Assembly: GCA_021821425.1 (NCBI GenBank)
Contig: JAKACL010000032.1
Coordinates: 1 to 15,646 of the forward strand
Direction: 5' to 3'
DNA: 15,646 bases
DNA from: Pseudomonadota bacterium
GTDB taxonomy: Bacteria; Pseudomonadota; Gammaproteobacteria; Burkholderiales; Thiobacillaceae
Position 1 is the first letter of the stretch, and each line of letters opens with the position of its first letter. Shown in pieces: positions 7,791 through 14,096 of the stretch. The notes under the pieces were generated by a model. The model was not told where the DNA came from and did not search any database. It worked only from the letters and a program-made list of their open reading frames with translations. The position numbers and the translations under genes are program-made.

Positions 7791-8261
7791 ATGCTTGGCT
7801 CGAACTACATCCAACGCGGCCTGGGTTTGCTGGACGATACCGGCGCCTGGCTGCCCAATCTGGCCATTCGGCTGCTATTGGCCTACGAGTTCTGGGAAGC
7901 GGGCTGGATGAAGCTGCACGGAGAAAACTGGTTCGCTGGGATCCGGCAACAGTTTCCTTTCCCTTTCAATGTCGTGCCCGTCGAGATCAGCTGGCAGCTT
8001 GCCACCTGGACGGAGCTCATCGGACCGGTGCTGCTGGTAGTGGGGCTGGGTACGCGCTTTGCAAGTGCCGCACTGGCCATCCTCACCGTCGTGGCCTGGG
8101 TCAGCGTGCATGCCGGCAACGGCTACAACGTGTGCGACAACGGCTACCAGCTCCCGCTCATGTATCTGGTGCTATTCGGGCCGCTGTTGTTCCAGGGGGC
8201 CGGCCGACTGTCTGCAGACTTCCTCATCAGGCGACGTGCGACTGTCAAATCGAGCGGCTAA
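7791..8261 (+). CDS. DoxX-family membrane protein
   Basis: The 156-residue protein has four predicted membrane segments, roughly residues 23-42, 68-88, 90-108 and 120-138. The family features are the RLLLAYEFWEAGWMKLHG opening, a TWTELIGPVLLVVGLGTRFASAALAI middle and a GYQLPLMYLVLFGPLLFQGAG fourth helix. DoxX proteins are small inner-membrane proteins linked to quinone or thiosulfate oxidation in some species; most, including this one, have no assigned reaction. The start is well supported by GGAGGA 5 nt before ATG 7791. It is followed after 35 bp by transaldolase, probably in the same transcript. Divergent from selO. Confidence 0.87.
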   Translation: MLGSNYIQRGLGLLDDTGAWLPNLAIRLLLAYEFWEAGWMKLHGENWFAGIRQQFPFPFNVVPVEISWQLATWTELIGPVLLVVGLGTRFASAALAILTVVAWVSVHAGNGYNVCDNGYQLPLMYLVLFGPLLFQGAGRLSADFLIRRRATVKSSG

Positions 8262-8296
8262 ACTGGAATGGTTCGCCACCAAAACGGGACCCTGCC

Positions 8297-9373
8297 ATGC
8301 CGCTTTTTTCCGACCTTCACGCCTACGGCCAGCGCATCTGGCTCGACAACCTGACCCGCGGCCATATCCGCGACGGCAGGCTGGCGCAACTCATCGCCCA
8401 GGGCGTGACCGGCATCACTTCCAATCCCACGATTTTTCACAAGGCCGTCAGCGAAGGCCAGGATTATGCCGGGCAGCTCGAAGACTTGAGAAAAACCGAA
8501 CCGGACCCCGAGCGGCGCTACGAGGCCCTGGTCAGCGAGGACCTCCGTGTGGCCTGCGACCTGCTCGAGCCGGTTTACATAAATAGCGGCGGCGACGACG
8601 GCTATGTCAGCTGGGAGGTGGCGCCGCGCTATGCCCAGGACGCGGACATGACGGTGACTGAAGCCAAACGCCTGCATGGGCTGGTCGGGCGTGACAACCT
8701 GCTGATCAAGGTGCCGGGCAATGACGCCGGGCTGCGTGCCTTCGAACAATTGACCGCGCAAGGACTGCGCGTGAACGTGACCCTGCTGTTCTCGCTGCAC
8801 CATGTCGCGCGCACCTTCGAGGCCTATATCCGGGGTGCGCAGCAGTGGCTGGGCAAGGGCGGCGATCCGCGCTGGCTCAAGGCCGTTGCCAGCCTGTTCC
8901 TGTCGCGCGTGGACACGCTGGCAGACAAGAAGCTGGAGGCGCTAGGCACGCCGCAGGCCCTGGCCCTGCGCGGCAAGACCGCGGTGGCCCTCGCTAAGCT
9001 GGCGTACCAGCGCTACCAGGATTTCTTCATGGGAGATGAATATTTCGCCCATCTGCGCGCGCATCGGATCAGGCCGCAATACCTGCTGTGGGCGAGCAGC
9101 GGTACCAAGAACCCGGCCTACAGTGACCTCTTGTACTTCGAGCCGCTGATCGGCTCCGACACCATCAACACTTTGCCGGACAAGACCCTGGCTGCGCTGG
9201 CCGAGCATGGGAAGACAGGCACGACGCTGCACCTGGATATCACCGAGGCCCAGGCGCACATGGTCGCATTGGAGTCGCTGGGCATCAGCCCTGCCGCGAT
9301 GGGGGAGGAGCTGCAGGTGGAAGGTCTGCGGCTGTTTGCGGAATCCTACGACAAGCTGATCGCGGTGATGTAA
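8297..9373 (+). CDS. tal: Transaldolase
   Basis: Transaldolase moves a dihydroxyacetone unit between sugar phosphates in the non-oxidative pentose phosphate pathway. The 358-residue protein has the features of the longer bacterial Tal type: WLDNLTRGHIRDGRLAQLIAQGVTGITSNPTIF (15-47), VSWEVAPRYAQDADMT (104-119), DNLLIKVPGNDAGLRAFEQL (133-152) with the Schiff-base lysine at Lys138, VNVTLLFSLHH (159-169), and YLLWASSGTKNPAYSD in the C-terminal third. The open frame extends upstream through doxX, but the family N-terminus and an ATG at 8297 fix the start; the ribosome binding site is weak (GGGAC). It is convergent with moaA, with only 4 bp between the stops and no obvious terminator. Confidence 0.95.
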   Translation: MPLFSDLHAYGQRIWLDNLTRGHIRDGRLAQLIAQGVTGITSNPTIFHKAVSEGQDYAGQLEDLRKTEPDPERRYEALVSEDLRVACDLLEPVYINSGGDDGYVSWEVAPRYAQDADMTVTEAKRLHGLVGRDNLLIKVPGNDAGLRAFEQLTAQGLRVNVTLLFSLHHVARTFEAYIRGAQQWLGKGGDPRWLKAVASLFLSRVDTLADKKLEALGTPQALALRGKTAVALAKLAYQRYQDFFMGDEYFAHLRAHRIRPQYLLWASSGTKNPAYSDLLYFEPLIGSDTINTLPDKTLAALAEHGKTGTTLHLDITEAQAHMVALESLGISPAAMGEELQVEGLRLFAESYDKLIAVM

Positions 9374-9377
9374 AGCC

Positions 9378-10349
9378 TCAGCCGCCGGTCATGGACATGA
9401 AGCGCACCAGCTTCTTCGGTGCTTCACGGAATTCGTGGCGCTCGGGTTTGCGCGCCACTGCTTCAAGGATGGCATGTTCGATGTCCGCATCGCTGGCGCC
9501 GGCGCGCAGCATGGGGCCAAGCTCGAGCTTGTCGTCCTGGCCCAGGCACAAGTACAGGGTGCCGTCCACGGAGATGCGCACGCGGTTGCAGGTGCCGCAG
9601 AAGTGCTGGGACAGCGGGGTGATGAAGCCGATGTTGAAGCGTCCGTCTGGCGTGCCGAGATAGCGCGCCGGCCCGCCGCCTGGGAAACTGGTTTCGATCA
9701 GGCCATATTTTTCCGCGAGGCGCGCCTTCACCGGCTGCAGGTCGAGGAAGGAGGAAGCGCGCCCGGTGTCGCCCATGGGCATGGTCTCGATGAAGCGCAG
9801 GACATAGTTGCCGCGCATGGCGAACTCGACCATGGCGTCGATTTCATCATCGTTGACCCCGGCCATGGCCACCATGTTGAGTTTGATGCGGTCGAAGCCG
9901 ACCGCGTGCGCGGCATCGAGCCCGGCCATGATGCGGTCGAACACGTCGCGGCCGTTGATTTGCTCCACGCGCTCGGGTTTGAGCGAATCGAGGCTGACGT
10001 TGAGACGGCTGACGCCGGCATCCTTCAGCGCCCGCGCATGCCTGGCGAGCTGGGTGGCATTGGTGGAGAGCGACAGGTCCTCGATGCCGGGCAGGGCGGA
10101 GAGGCGCGCTGCGAGTTCGGGCAGGTTGCGGCGCAAGAGAGGCTCGCCGCCGGTGAGGCGTACGCGTTTCACGCCCAGGCGGCCGAAGGCGCCGATCAGG
10201 CGCTCGGTCTCGTCGAATGTCAGCCAGTGCGCGGGCTCCTCGAAGCCCTTGAAGTCTTCCGGCATGCAATAGGTGCAGCGCAGGTCACACCGGTCCGTCA
10301 CGGACAGGCGGACATATTCGATCTGGCGGCCGAAAGGATCGCTGAGCAT
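9378..10349 (-). CDS. moaA: GTP 3',8-cyclase (MoaA), molybdenum cofactor biosynthesis
   Basis: MoaA is the radical-SAM enzyme that converts GTP to 3',8-cyclo-GTP, the first step of molybdopterin synthesis. The 323-residue protein has the N-terminal radical-SAM cluster motif CDLRCTYC (Cys21, Cys25, Cys28), the SAM-binding TGGEPLLRR, a GTP-binding C-terminal cluster region (HFCGTCNRVRISVDGTLYLCLG) and the C-terminal Gly-Gly (MSMTGG) needed for activity in this family. Its partner gene moaC is not in the window. The start ATG 10349 has no Shine-Dalgarno sequence, and TAGAAT (10361-10356) lies just 6 nt upstream, so the message may be leaderless. It is divergent from mobB; the shared 83-bp gap contains a Mo-box-like inverted repeat. 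Confidence 0.97.
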   Translation of the reverse strand: MLSDPFGRQIEYVRLSVTDRCDLRCTYCMPEDFKGFEEPAHWLTFDETERLIGAFGRLGVKRVRLTGGEPLLRRNLPELAARLSALPGIEDLSLSTNATQLARHARALKDAGVSRLNVSLDSLKPERVEQINGRDVFDRIMAGLDAAHAVGFDRIKLNMVAMAGVNDDEIDAMVEFAMRGNYVLRFIETMPMGDTGRASSFLDLQPVKARLAEKYGLIETSFPGGGPARYLGTPDGRFNIGFITPLSQHFCGTCNRVRISVDGTLYLCLGQDDKLELGPMLRAGASDADIEHAILEAVARKPERHEFREAPKKLVRFMSMTGG

Positions 10350-10355
10350 GGATGC

Positions 10356-10361
10356 ATTCTA
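10356..10361 (-). promoter_or_regulatory. Predicted -10 element of moaA
   Basis: TAGAAT on the minus strand (10361-10356) is a near-consensus -10 hexamer, 6 nt from the moaA ATG. The expected transcription start is at about 10349, the A of the ATG. No good -35 is visible at 17 nt (TTATAT), and that zone is occupied by the Mo-box-like repeat. Confidence 0.45.
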
Positions 10362-10362
10362 G

Positions 10363-10386
10363 CGTTATATATGCAAAAATATAACC
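10363..10386. promoter_or_regulatory. Mo-box-like inverted repeat (candidate ModE operator)
   Basis: CGTTATAT (10363-10370) and ATATAACC (10379-10386) form an inverted repeat with 7 of 8 positions symmetric around an 8-bp A-rich spacer. This resembles the ModE Mo-box, whose half-sites are (C)GTTATAT / ATATAACG-like with a short spacer. It lies in the moaA-mobB divergent gap, 13 bp from the moaA start and 46 bp from the mobB start, overlapping the moaA promoter upstream of its -10. A ModE-type DNA-binding protein is encoded at 14097-14456. Binding is inferred from sequence only. Confidence 0.6.
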
Positions 10387-10432
10387 ACTTTCTGATTATT
10401 TATTAGGCACGAGAAGCAGGCCTGCTTGTGAT

Positions 10433-10924
10433 ATGAAGACACTCGGCATCGCCGGCTACAGCGGCGCTGGCAAGACCACGCTGCTGGAAAAGCTTATTCC
10501 GCTGCTGCGCGCGGACGGCGTGCGTGTGTCGCTGATCAAGCATGCGCATCACGGCTTCGACGTCGACCGGCCTGGCAAGGACAGCTGGCGTCACCGCCAG
10601 GCGGGGGCGGGCGAGGTGCTGGTGGCGAGCGATGTGCGCTGGGCGCTGATGCATGAGAATGAAACGGCCCAGGTACCGCAATTGCCGGACTTGCTCTCGC
10701 GCCTGTCGCCTTGCGACCTGGTGCTGGTGGAAGGCTGGAAGCGCGATCCCATCCCCAAGATCGAGGTGCACCGGGCGGACAATGGCAAGCCCTGGCTGTA
10801 TCCTGATGACGGGCATATTCTGGCGGTGGCAAGCGATGTCGCGCCGCCGGACAACAAAACCTGGCTGCCGCTGGATGACGTGGCCGCCATTCGTACTTTC
10901 ATCAAACAGGAAATAGGGATTTAA
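10433..10924 (+). CDS. mobB: Molybdopterin-guanine dinucleotide biosynthesis adaptor MobB
   Basis: MobB is a GTP-binding P-loop protein that assists MobA in adding GMP to molybdopterin. The 163-residue protein has the Walker A motif GYSGAGKTTLLEKL (8-21), the family stretch IKHAHHGFDVDRPGKDSWRHRQAGA (35-59), and DLVLVEGWKRDPIPKIEVHR around residues 98-117. MobA itself is not in the window. It opens the plus-strand Moco operon and abuts moeA with no gap (TAA then GTG). Its ribosome binding site is weak. Expression may be controlled by the Mo-box-like repeat 46 bp upstream. Confidence 0.95.
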   Translation: MKTLGIAGYSGAGKTTLLEKLIPLLRADGVRVSLIKHAHHGFDVDRPGKDSWRHRQAGAGEVLVASDVRWALMHENETAQVPQLPDLLSRLSPCDLVLVEGWKRDPIPKIEVHRADNGKPWLYPDDGHILAVASDVAPPDNKTWLPLDDVAAIRTFIKQEIGI

Positions 10925-12130
10925 GTGTTAACCGCAGCAGAACTCTTGCAGGAACTTCTTGCCCGGGCACGCCCGCTTGGCGAAACAGAAAGCATAGAAT
11001 TATCAAACGCCTATAAACGAATCCTGGCAAAAGGCTTGACCTCATTCGTCAGCGTGCCGCCGCTCGACAACACTGCCATGGATGGCTATGCCGTGCGCAG
11101 TCGGGACTGCCGCCAGCCCGACAGCAAGCTCAAGGTGACCCAGCGCATCGCCGCCGGCCAGGTGGGCAACCCCTTGGGGCATGGCGAGGCCGCGCGCATC
11201 TTCACCGGTGCCCCGATACCGCCGCATGCCGATGCGGTGGTCATGCAGGAAGACACCTCGCTCGAAGGCGACATCGTGACGGTCTACAAGCTGCCGCAGC
11301 CGGGCGACAACATCCGCCGTGCCGGCGAGGACATCCGCCCCGGTACCGATGTGCTCACGCCCGGCACGCGCCTGAAAGGCGCCGAACTCGGTCTGGCCGC
11401 TTCCATCGGCGCGATCGAAGCGAAGGTGGTGCGGCGGCTGAAAGTGGCGATGTTCTCCACCGGCGATGAACTGGCCGAGCCGGGGATGCCGCTGAGAGCC
11501 GGCCAGATCTACAATTCCAACCGCGCCACCCTGGCCGGCCTGCTGACCGGCCTTGGCGCTGAAGTCATCGATCTGGGCGTGGTAAAGGACACTTTCGACG
11601 CCACCCGCGCTGCGCTGGAAAAGGCGGCGAAGCGTGCGGACGTGATCATTACCTCGGGCGGCGTGTCGGTCGGCGAGGAAGATCACGTCAAAGCCGCAGT
11701 CGAACAGTTGGGCCGAATCGAGATGTGGAAAGTGGCCATGAAGCCCGGCAAGCCCGTGGCCTACGGCCGCATCGGCGAGACCGACTTCATCGGCCTGCCC
11801 GGCAACCCCGTCTCGACTTTCGCTACTTTCTGCCTGTTCGCGCGGCCCTTCCTGCTCAAGCGCATGGGCGCCAGCCAGGTGCTGTATCGCGCCTATCCCG
11901 TACGCGCCGCCTTTGACTGGGCCAAGCCCGGCAACCGGCGCGAATTCCTGCGCGGGCATCTGGTCTCCGGGCTTGATGGCGCCGGCGAAGTCCGCATCTA
12001 TCCTAACCAGGGTTCCGGCGTGCTGACCTCGGCCGTGTGGGCGGACGGTTTCGTCGACATCGAGATCGGCCAGACCGTGCTGCGCGGCGAATGGGTGCGC
12101 TTCATTCCTTTTTCCGAGGTTCTTGAATGA
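10925..12130 (+). CDS. moeA: Molybdopterin molybdenumtransferase MoeA
   Basis: MoeA inserts molybdate into adenylylated molybdopterin to give active Moco. The 401-residue length is standard. Key segments: PPLDNTAMDGYAV (45-57), IFTGAPIPPHADAVVMQED (92-110), VAMFSTGDELAEPG (174-187), QIYNSNRATL (194-203), ITSGGVSVGEEDHVKAA (242-258), KPGKPVAYG (273-281) and FIGLPGNPVSTF (288-299). The GTG 10925 start abuts the mobB stop, indicating translational coupling. It overlaps moaD by 4 bp (ATGA). No fusion or missing motif is seen. MoeA normally works with a MogA/MoaB adenylyltransferase, whose gene is not present here. Confidence 0.96.
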   Translation: MLTAAELLQELLARARPLGETESIELSNAYKRILAKGLTSFVSVPPLDNTAMDGYAVRSRDCRQPDSKLKVTQRIAAGQVGNPLGHGEAARIFTGAPIPPHADAVVMQEDTSLEGDIVTVYKLPQPGDNIRRAGEDIRPGTDVLTPGTRLKGAELGLAASIGAIEAKVVRRLKVAMFSTGDELAEPGMPLRAGQIYNSNRATLAGLLTGLGAEVIDLGVVKDTFDATRAALEKAAKRADVIITSGGVSVGEEDHVKAAVEQLGRIEMWKVAMKPGKPVAYGRIGETDFIGLPGNPVSTFATFCLFARPFLLKRMGASQVLYRAYPVRAAFDWAKPGNRREFLRGHLVSGLDGAGEVRIYPNQGSGVLTSAVWADGFVDIEIGQTVLRGEWVRFIPFSEVLE

Positions 12131-12384
12131 AAGTGAAAGTCTTGTATTTCGCGAAGTTGCGCGAACTTTTTGGCATGGAAGGCGAAGAGATCGAACTGCC
12201 GGGCGAACGTGCCCATGCTGCGGCCATCGTCGATCTGCTGAGGAAGCGCGGCGAGCCCTGGAGCTCGGCGCTGGCGCTCGATTCCGGCAATCGCATGGCG
12301 GTGAACCAGACCCTGGCCGGCATCGTCACGCCGGTGCAGGATGGCGACGAGGTAGCGATCTTCCCTCCCGTAACGGGCGGATAA
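12127..12384 (+). CDS. moaD: Molybdopterin synthase sulfur carrier subunit MoaD
   Basis: MoaD is the small ubiquitin-fold subunit of molybdopterin synthase; its C-terminal glycine is thiocarboxylated and donates sulfur to precursor Z/cPMP. The 85-residue protein begins KVLYFAKLRELFG and ends GDEVAIFPPVTGG, with the invariant terminal Gly84-Gly85. Its ATG lies in an ATGA overlap with moeA and is preceded by GAGG inside moeA. The partner subunit MoaE is usually encoded right after moaD; here two small genes separate them (615 bp from the moaD stop to the moaE start). Confidence 0.96.
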   Translation: MKVKVLYFAKLRELFGMEGEEIELPGERAHAAAIVDLLRKRGEPWSSALALDSGNRMAVNQTLAGIVTPVQDGDEVAIFPPVTGG

Positions 12385-12426
12385 GTGCAAATCCTCAAGT
12401 GGAGCGACCTGGGCGCTCTATATTGA
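12385..12426 (+). other. 13-codon mini-ORF abutting moaD, possibly a moaE 5' remnant
   Basis: A GTG immediately after the moaD stop opens a 13-residue frame, MQILKWSDLGALY. It vaguely resembles the real MoaE N-terminus further on (MKILVQESDFDPGAEI): same M-basic/polar-I-L start, then SD and GA. TGCAAAT occurs here (12386-12392) and again before moaE (12941-12947). It may be a scar from insertion of the two small genes, or chance. Not proposed as a functional gene. Confidence 0.2.
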
Positions 12427-12457
12427 GCTTTGAAAGTCGTGCATCCAGGGGGTGAAC

Positions 12458-12667
12458 ATGCATAGCCACGATCATGGATACCTCGTTGAACTGGCGAGCC
12501 GCGTATTCGGCGATTCAGCCAAGGCGGCTGAATGGCTTAACCAGCCCAGGGTTCAGCTTGGTGGCCGCACCCCCCTGGCCGAGCTTGCGACGCCAGAAGG
12601 CGTGCGCCGCGTTGAGGAACTGCTTGCGCAAATCGATGACGACCGGAGGTTGGGAAGCCATGGCTGA
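12458..12667 (+). CDS. Free-standing Xre/MbcA/ParS toxin-binding-like (DUF2384) small protein
   Basis: The 69-residue protein resembles the C-terminal toxin-binding domain of Xre-MbcA-ParS antitoxins: RVFGDSAKAAEWLNQPRVQLGGRTPLAELATPEGVRRVEELLAQID (15-60) shows the family pattern of a helix with AxxWL, then P-x-x-L-G-G-x-x-P-L, an A/T-x-x-G turn and a final helix. The N-terminal helix-turn-helix of full-length antitoxins is missing. A short His-rich start (MHSHDHG) and a charged tail (DDDRRLGSHG) flank the domain. ATG 12458 has a strong AGGGGG site 5-6 nt upstream. The stop overlaps the next gene by 8 bp, so the two are translationally coupled. No RES-domain toxin is nearby. Its place between moaD and moaE is unusual. 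The domain call is by eye and moderately sure; the function is unknown. Confidence 0.75.
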   Translation: MHSHDHGYLVELASRVFGDSAKAAEWLNQPRVQLGGRTPLAELATPEGVRRVEELLAQIDDDRRLGSHG

Positions 12668-12932
12668 GATCAGCGAAACCGATCTTGCAAAAGCCCGGAT
12701 TGCCGTGGGCGCCCTCATGGAAGAACTGGGCATCACGGCCCACCTTTACGCCGTAGAGCCAAGGGGCGGGGTATGGGTGGTCATCGTGGAATGCGCAACC
12801 GAGTCGGGCTGGCAGCGTGCCGAACTGCAGGCGGGAGCGGAGCTTCTGGATGCGATCCACGGCGATGTCAAGGCCATGAAAACTCTCGTGAACAATTGGC
12901 GGCAGCACCTCGCCGCCTGCAAGCGGGGCTGA
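12660..12932 (+). CDS. Unrecognised 90-residue protein coupled to the DUF2384-like gene
   Basis: I do not recognise this protein. It has 90 residues, no signal peptide and no membrane segment. The apparent fold order is helix (8-23), strand (26-33, TAHLYAVE), strand (38-46, VWVVIVECA), strand or edge (51-56), then two helices (57-66 and 70-87). It contains three Trp (39, 51, 80) and two Cys (45, 87). ATG 12660 lies inside the previous gene (8-bp overlap) and has GGAGGT 11 nt upstream, so it is very probably translated with it. The long in-frame extension back to 12474 overlaps the previous gene entirely and is not needed. The pair could form a complex; the small alpha/beta protein takes the position where a toxin would sit in a toxin-antitoxin pair, but shows no known toxin motif. 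Confidence 0.72.
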   Translation: MAEISETDLAKARIAVGALMEELGITAHLYAVEPRGGVWVVIVECATESGWQRAELQAGAELLDAIHGDVKAMKTLVNNWRQHLAACKRG

Positions 12933-12940
12933 CCGCCTTC

Positions 12941-12998
12941 TGCAAATTGCCTGCGGTCTTGCGTCAGCCATTTAAAGTTTTTTCTTGATAACGATGCC
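12941..12998 (+). other. AT-rich leader before moaE
   Basis: The 66-bp gap between the 90-residue protein gene and moaE is locally AT-rich (TTTAAAGTTTTTTCTTGATAACG near 12971-12993), unlike its surroundings. There is no clear Shine-Dalgarno for moaE. A weak promoter (TTGCGT ... GATAAC) is possible, which would let moaE be expressed independently of the inserted genes. No GC stem precedes the T-run, so it is not an intrinsic terminator. Confidence 0.3.
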
Positions 12999-13451
12999 AT
13001 GAAAATCCTTGTCCAGGAATCGGATTTCGACCCGGGGGCGGAAATCAATGCGCTGCATGCCGGTCAGCCCAAGGTCGGCGCAGTCGCGAGTTTTGTCGGC
13101 CTGGTGCGCGATCTCAACGAAGGCGACAGCGTGACGACGCTGACGCTGGAGCATTACCCGGCCATGACCGAGAAGTCGCTGCGTGAAATCGTGGACGAGG
13201 CCACGGGCCGCTGGCGCCTGCTGGATGTCACGGTGATCCACCGCGTGGGCAGGCTCATGCCGCTGGATCGCATCGTGTTCGTGGGCGTGGCCTCCATGCA
13301 CCGCGGCGATGCCTTCGCCGCTTGCGAATTCATCATGGATTACCTGAAAACCCGCGCCCCGTTCTGGAAAAAGGAAGGCACGTCTGAAGGGGAGCGCTGG
13401 GTGGAAGCGCGCAACTCGGACGAGATTGCGGCCGAGCGCTGGAAAAAATAG
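12999..13451 (+). CDS. moaE: Molybdopterin synthase catalytic subunit MoaE
   Basis: MoaE is the large subunit of molybdopterin synthase, which with MoaD adds the dithiolene sulfurs to cPMP. The 150-residue protein carries GAVASFVGLVRDLNEGD (27-43), LTLEHYPAMTEKSLREI (48-64), VTVIHRVGRLMPLDRIVFVGVASMHRGDAFAACEFIMDYLKTRAPFWKKE, including the conserved HR, HRG and KTRAPFWKKE elements with active-site lysines. Start ATG 12999 is chosen over no nearby alternative; it lacks a good ribosome binding site. It closes the plus-strand Moco operon, separated from its usual neighbour moaD by two small genes. Confidence 0.96.
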   Translation: MKILVQESDFDPGAEINALHAGQPKVGAVASFVGLVRDLNEGDSVTTLTLEHYPAMTEKSLREIVDEATGRWRLLDVTVIHRVGRLMPLDRIVFVGVASMHRGDAFAACEFIMDYLKTRAPFWKKEGTSEGERWVEARNSDEIAAERWKK

Positions 13452-13453
13452 GC

Positions 13454-13490
13454 TTGAAAAAAGAAACGGGCCCGCGCTAGGTCGGGCCCG
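13454..13490 (-). terminator. Intrinsic terminator of the cytochrome c gene
   Basis: CGGGCCCG (13467-13474) and CGGGCCCG (13483-13490) form an 8-bp GC stem with an 8-nt loop. On the minus strand it is followed by a T-rich run (complement of 13454-13466). It lies 40 bp past the cytochrome stop codon, the right place for a rho-independent terminator. On the plus strand no T-run follows, so it does not clearly stop the moaE transcript. A second 6-bp hairpin (CGCGGG 13497-13502; CCCGCG 13508-13513) lies between it and the cytochrome gene. Confidence 0.75.
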
Positions 13491-13529
13491 GGATGGCGCG
13501 GGGCTCGCCCGCGTCTTCAGGCAGAACTG

Positions 13530-14018
13530 TTACTTGAGCGTGGCGATGTGTGCGGCGAGATTTTCCACCTCGGCGTCGCTCAGCATCGAGGCGAGCGGCA
13601 TCATCACTGCGGATTGAGGCCCGATCTGCTTGCCTGCCTTGTACGTGGCCAGCTTGGACTTGATCGTATCAGCCGACTGGCCTGCGAGTTTCGGGAAGCT
13701 TCCCATGCCTTGTCCCTTCGCGCCATGGCAACTGGCGCAGGAGGTGGCATACTTGCTGGCGCCCGCCTCAGCATTCCCTGCGGTGGCTGCGGGCGCCGGT
13801 GCGGCGGCGGGCGCTGCGGTTTCCGGTGTCGGTGCAGTTGCTGCGGTTCCCGCGGCAGGAGCCTCGGTGGCAGGTGCTTGTTCCATCGGCGCTGGTGCAG
13901 GGGCGGGGACCTCGGCTACCGGTGCGGGAGGAGCTTCGGGCTGGGCGGCTTCCTCTTTCTGGCCGCAGGCGCTGAGGCCGGCGGCAAGCAGGGCGACGAT
14001 GAGGAGGGTATTGCGCAT
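13530..14018 (-). CDS. Lipoprotein c-type cytochrome with Ala/Pro linker
   Basis: The 162-residue protein is a membrane-anchored electron carrier. Residues 1-18 are a lipoprotein signal with lipobox LSAC (Cys18). Residues 21-80 are a low-complexity Ala/Pro/Glu/Thr linker that would hold the heme domain away from the membrane. Residues 81-162 form a class I cytochrome c domain with heme motif CASCH (Cys94, Cys97, His98), GMGSFPKLAGQ and an axial Met at 139 or 140 (VMMPLAS). The domain most resembles c553/c4-half cytochromes. The start has AGGAAGGA 7-9 nt upstream. It follows the modE gene by 78 bp on the same strand and ends at a strong terminator. The redox partner is unknown; molybdenum enzymes are one candidate given the context. 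Confidence 0.92.
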   Translation of the reverse strand: MRNTLLIVALLAAGLSACGQKEEAAQPEAPPAPVAEVPAPAPAPMEQAPATEAPAAGTAATAPTPETAAPAAAPAPAATAGNAEAGASKYATSCASCHGAKGQGMGSFPKLAGQSADTIKSKLATYKAGKQIGPQSAVMMPLASMLSDAEVENLAAHIATLK

Positions 14019-14096
14019 GGGAGTTCCTTCCTGATTTTCTGGTAAACGGAGCTAGCAATATAGGCCAAGAATCCGCTTTTGCCACGACGCAGGAAA

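Noticed and set aside
7730..8296. N-terminal extension of transaldolase through doxX
   Set aside because: The frame is open by chance; doxX is the coding frame there, and the transaldolase family N-terminus begins at 8297.
9435..10406. 323-codon open frame antisense to moaA
   Set aside because: It mirrors the codon structure of moaA, has no domain resemblance and is a shadow of GC-rich coding sequence.
10350..10432. Moco riboswitch upstream of moaA
   Set aside because: The gap is only 83 bp, and the predicted moaA transcript has almost no leader; no complex multi-stem structure is visible.
12458..12932. Classical Xre-RES toxin-antitoxin module
   Set aside because: No HTH in the antitoxin-like protein and no RES-domain motif or length in its partner; reported instead as an unknown pair.
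12971..12990. Intrinsic terminator before moaE
   Set aside because: There is a run of six T but no GC-rich stem immediately before it.
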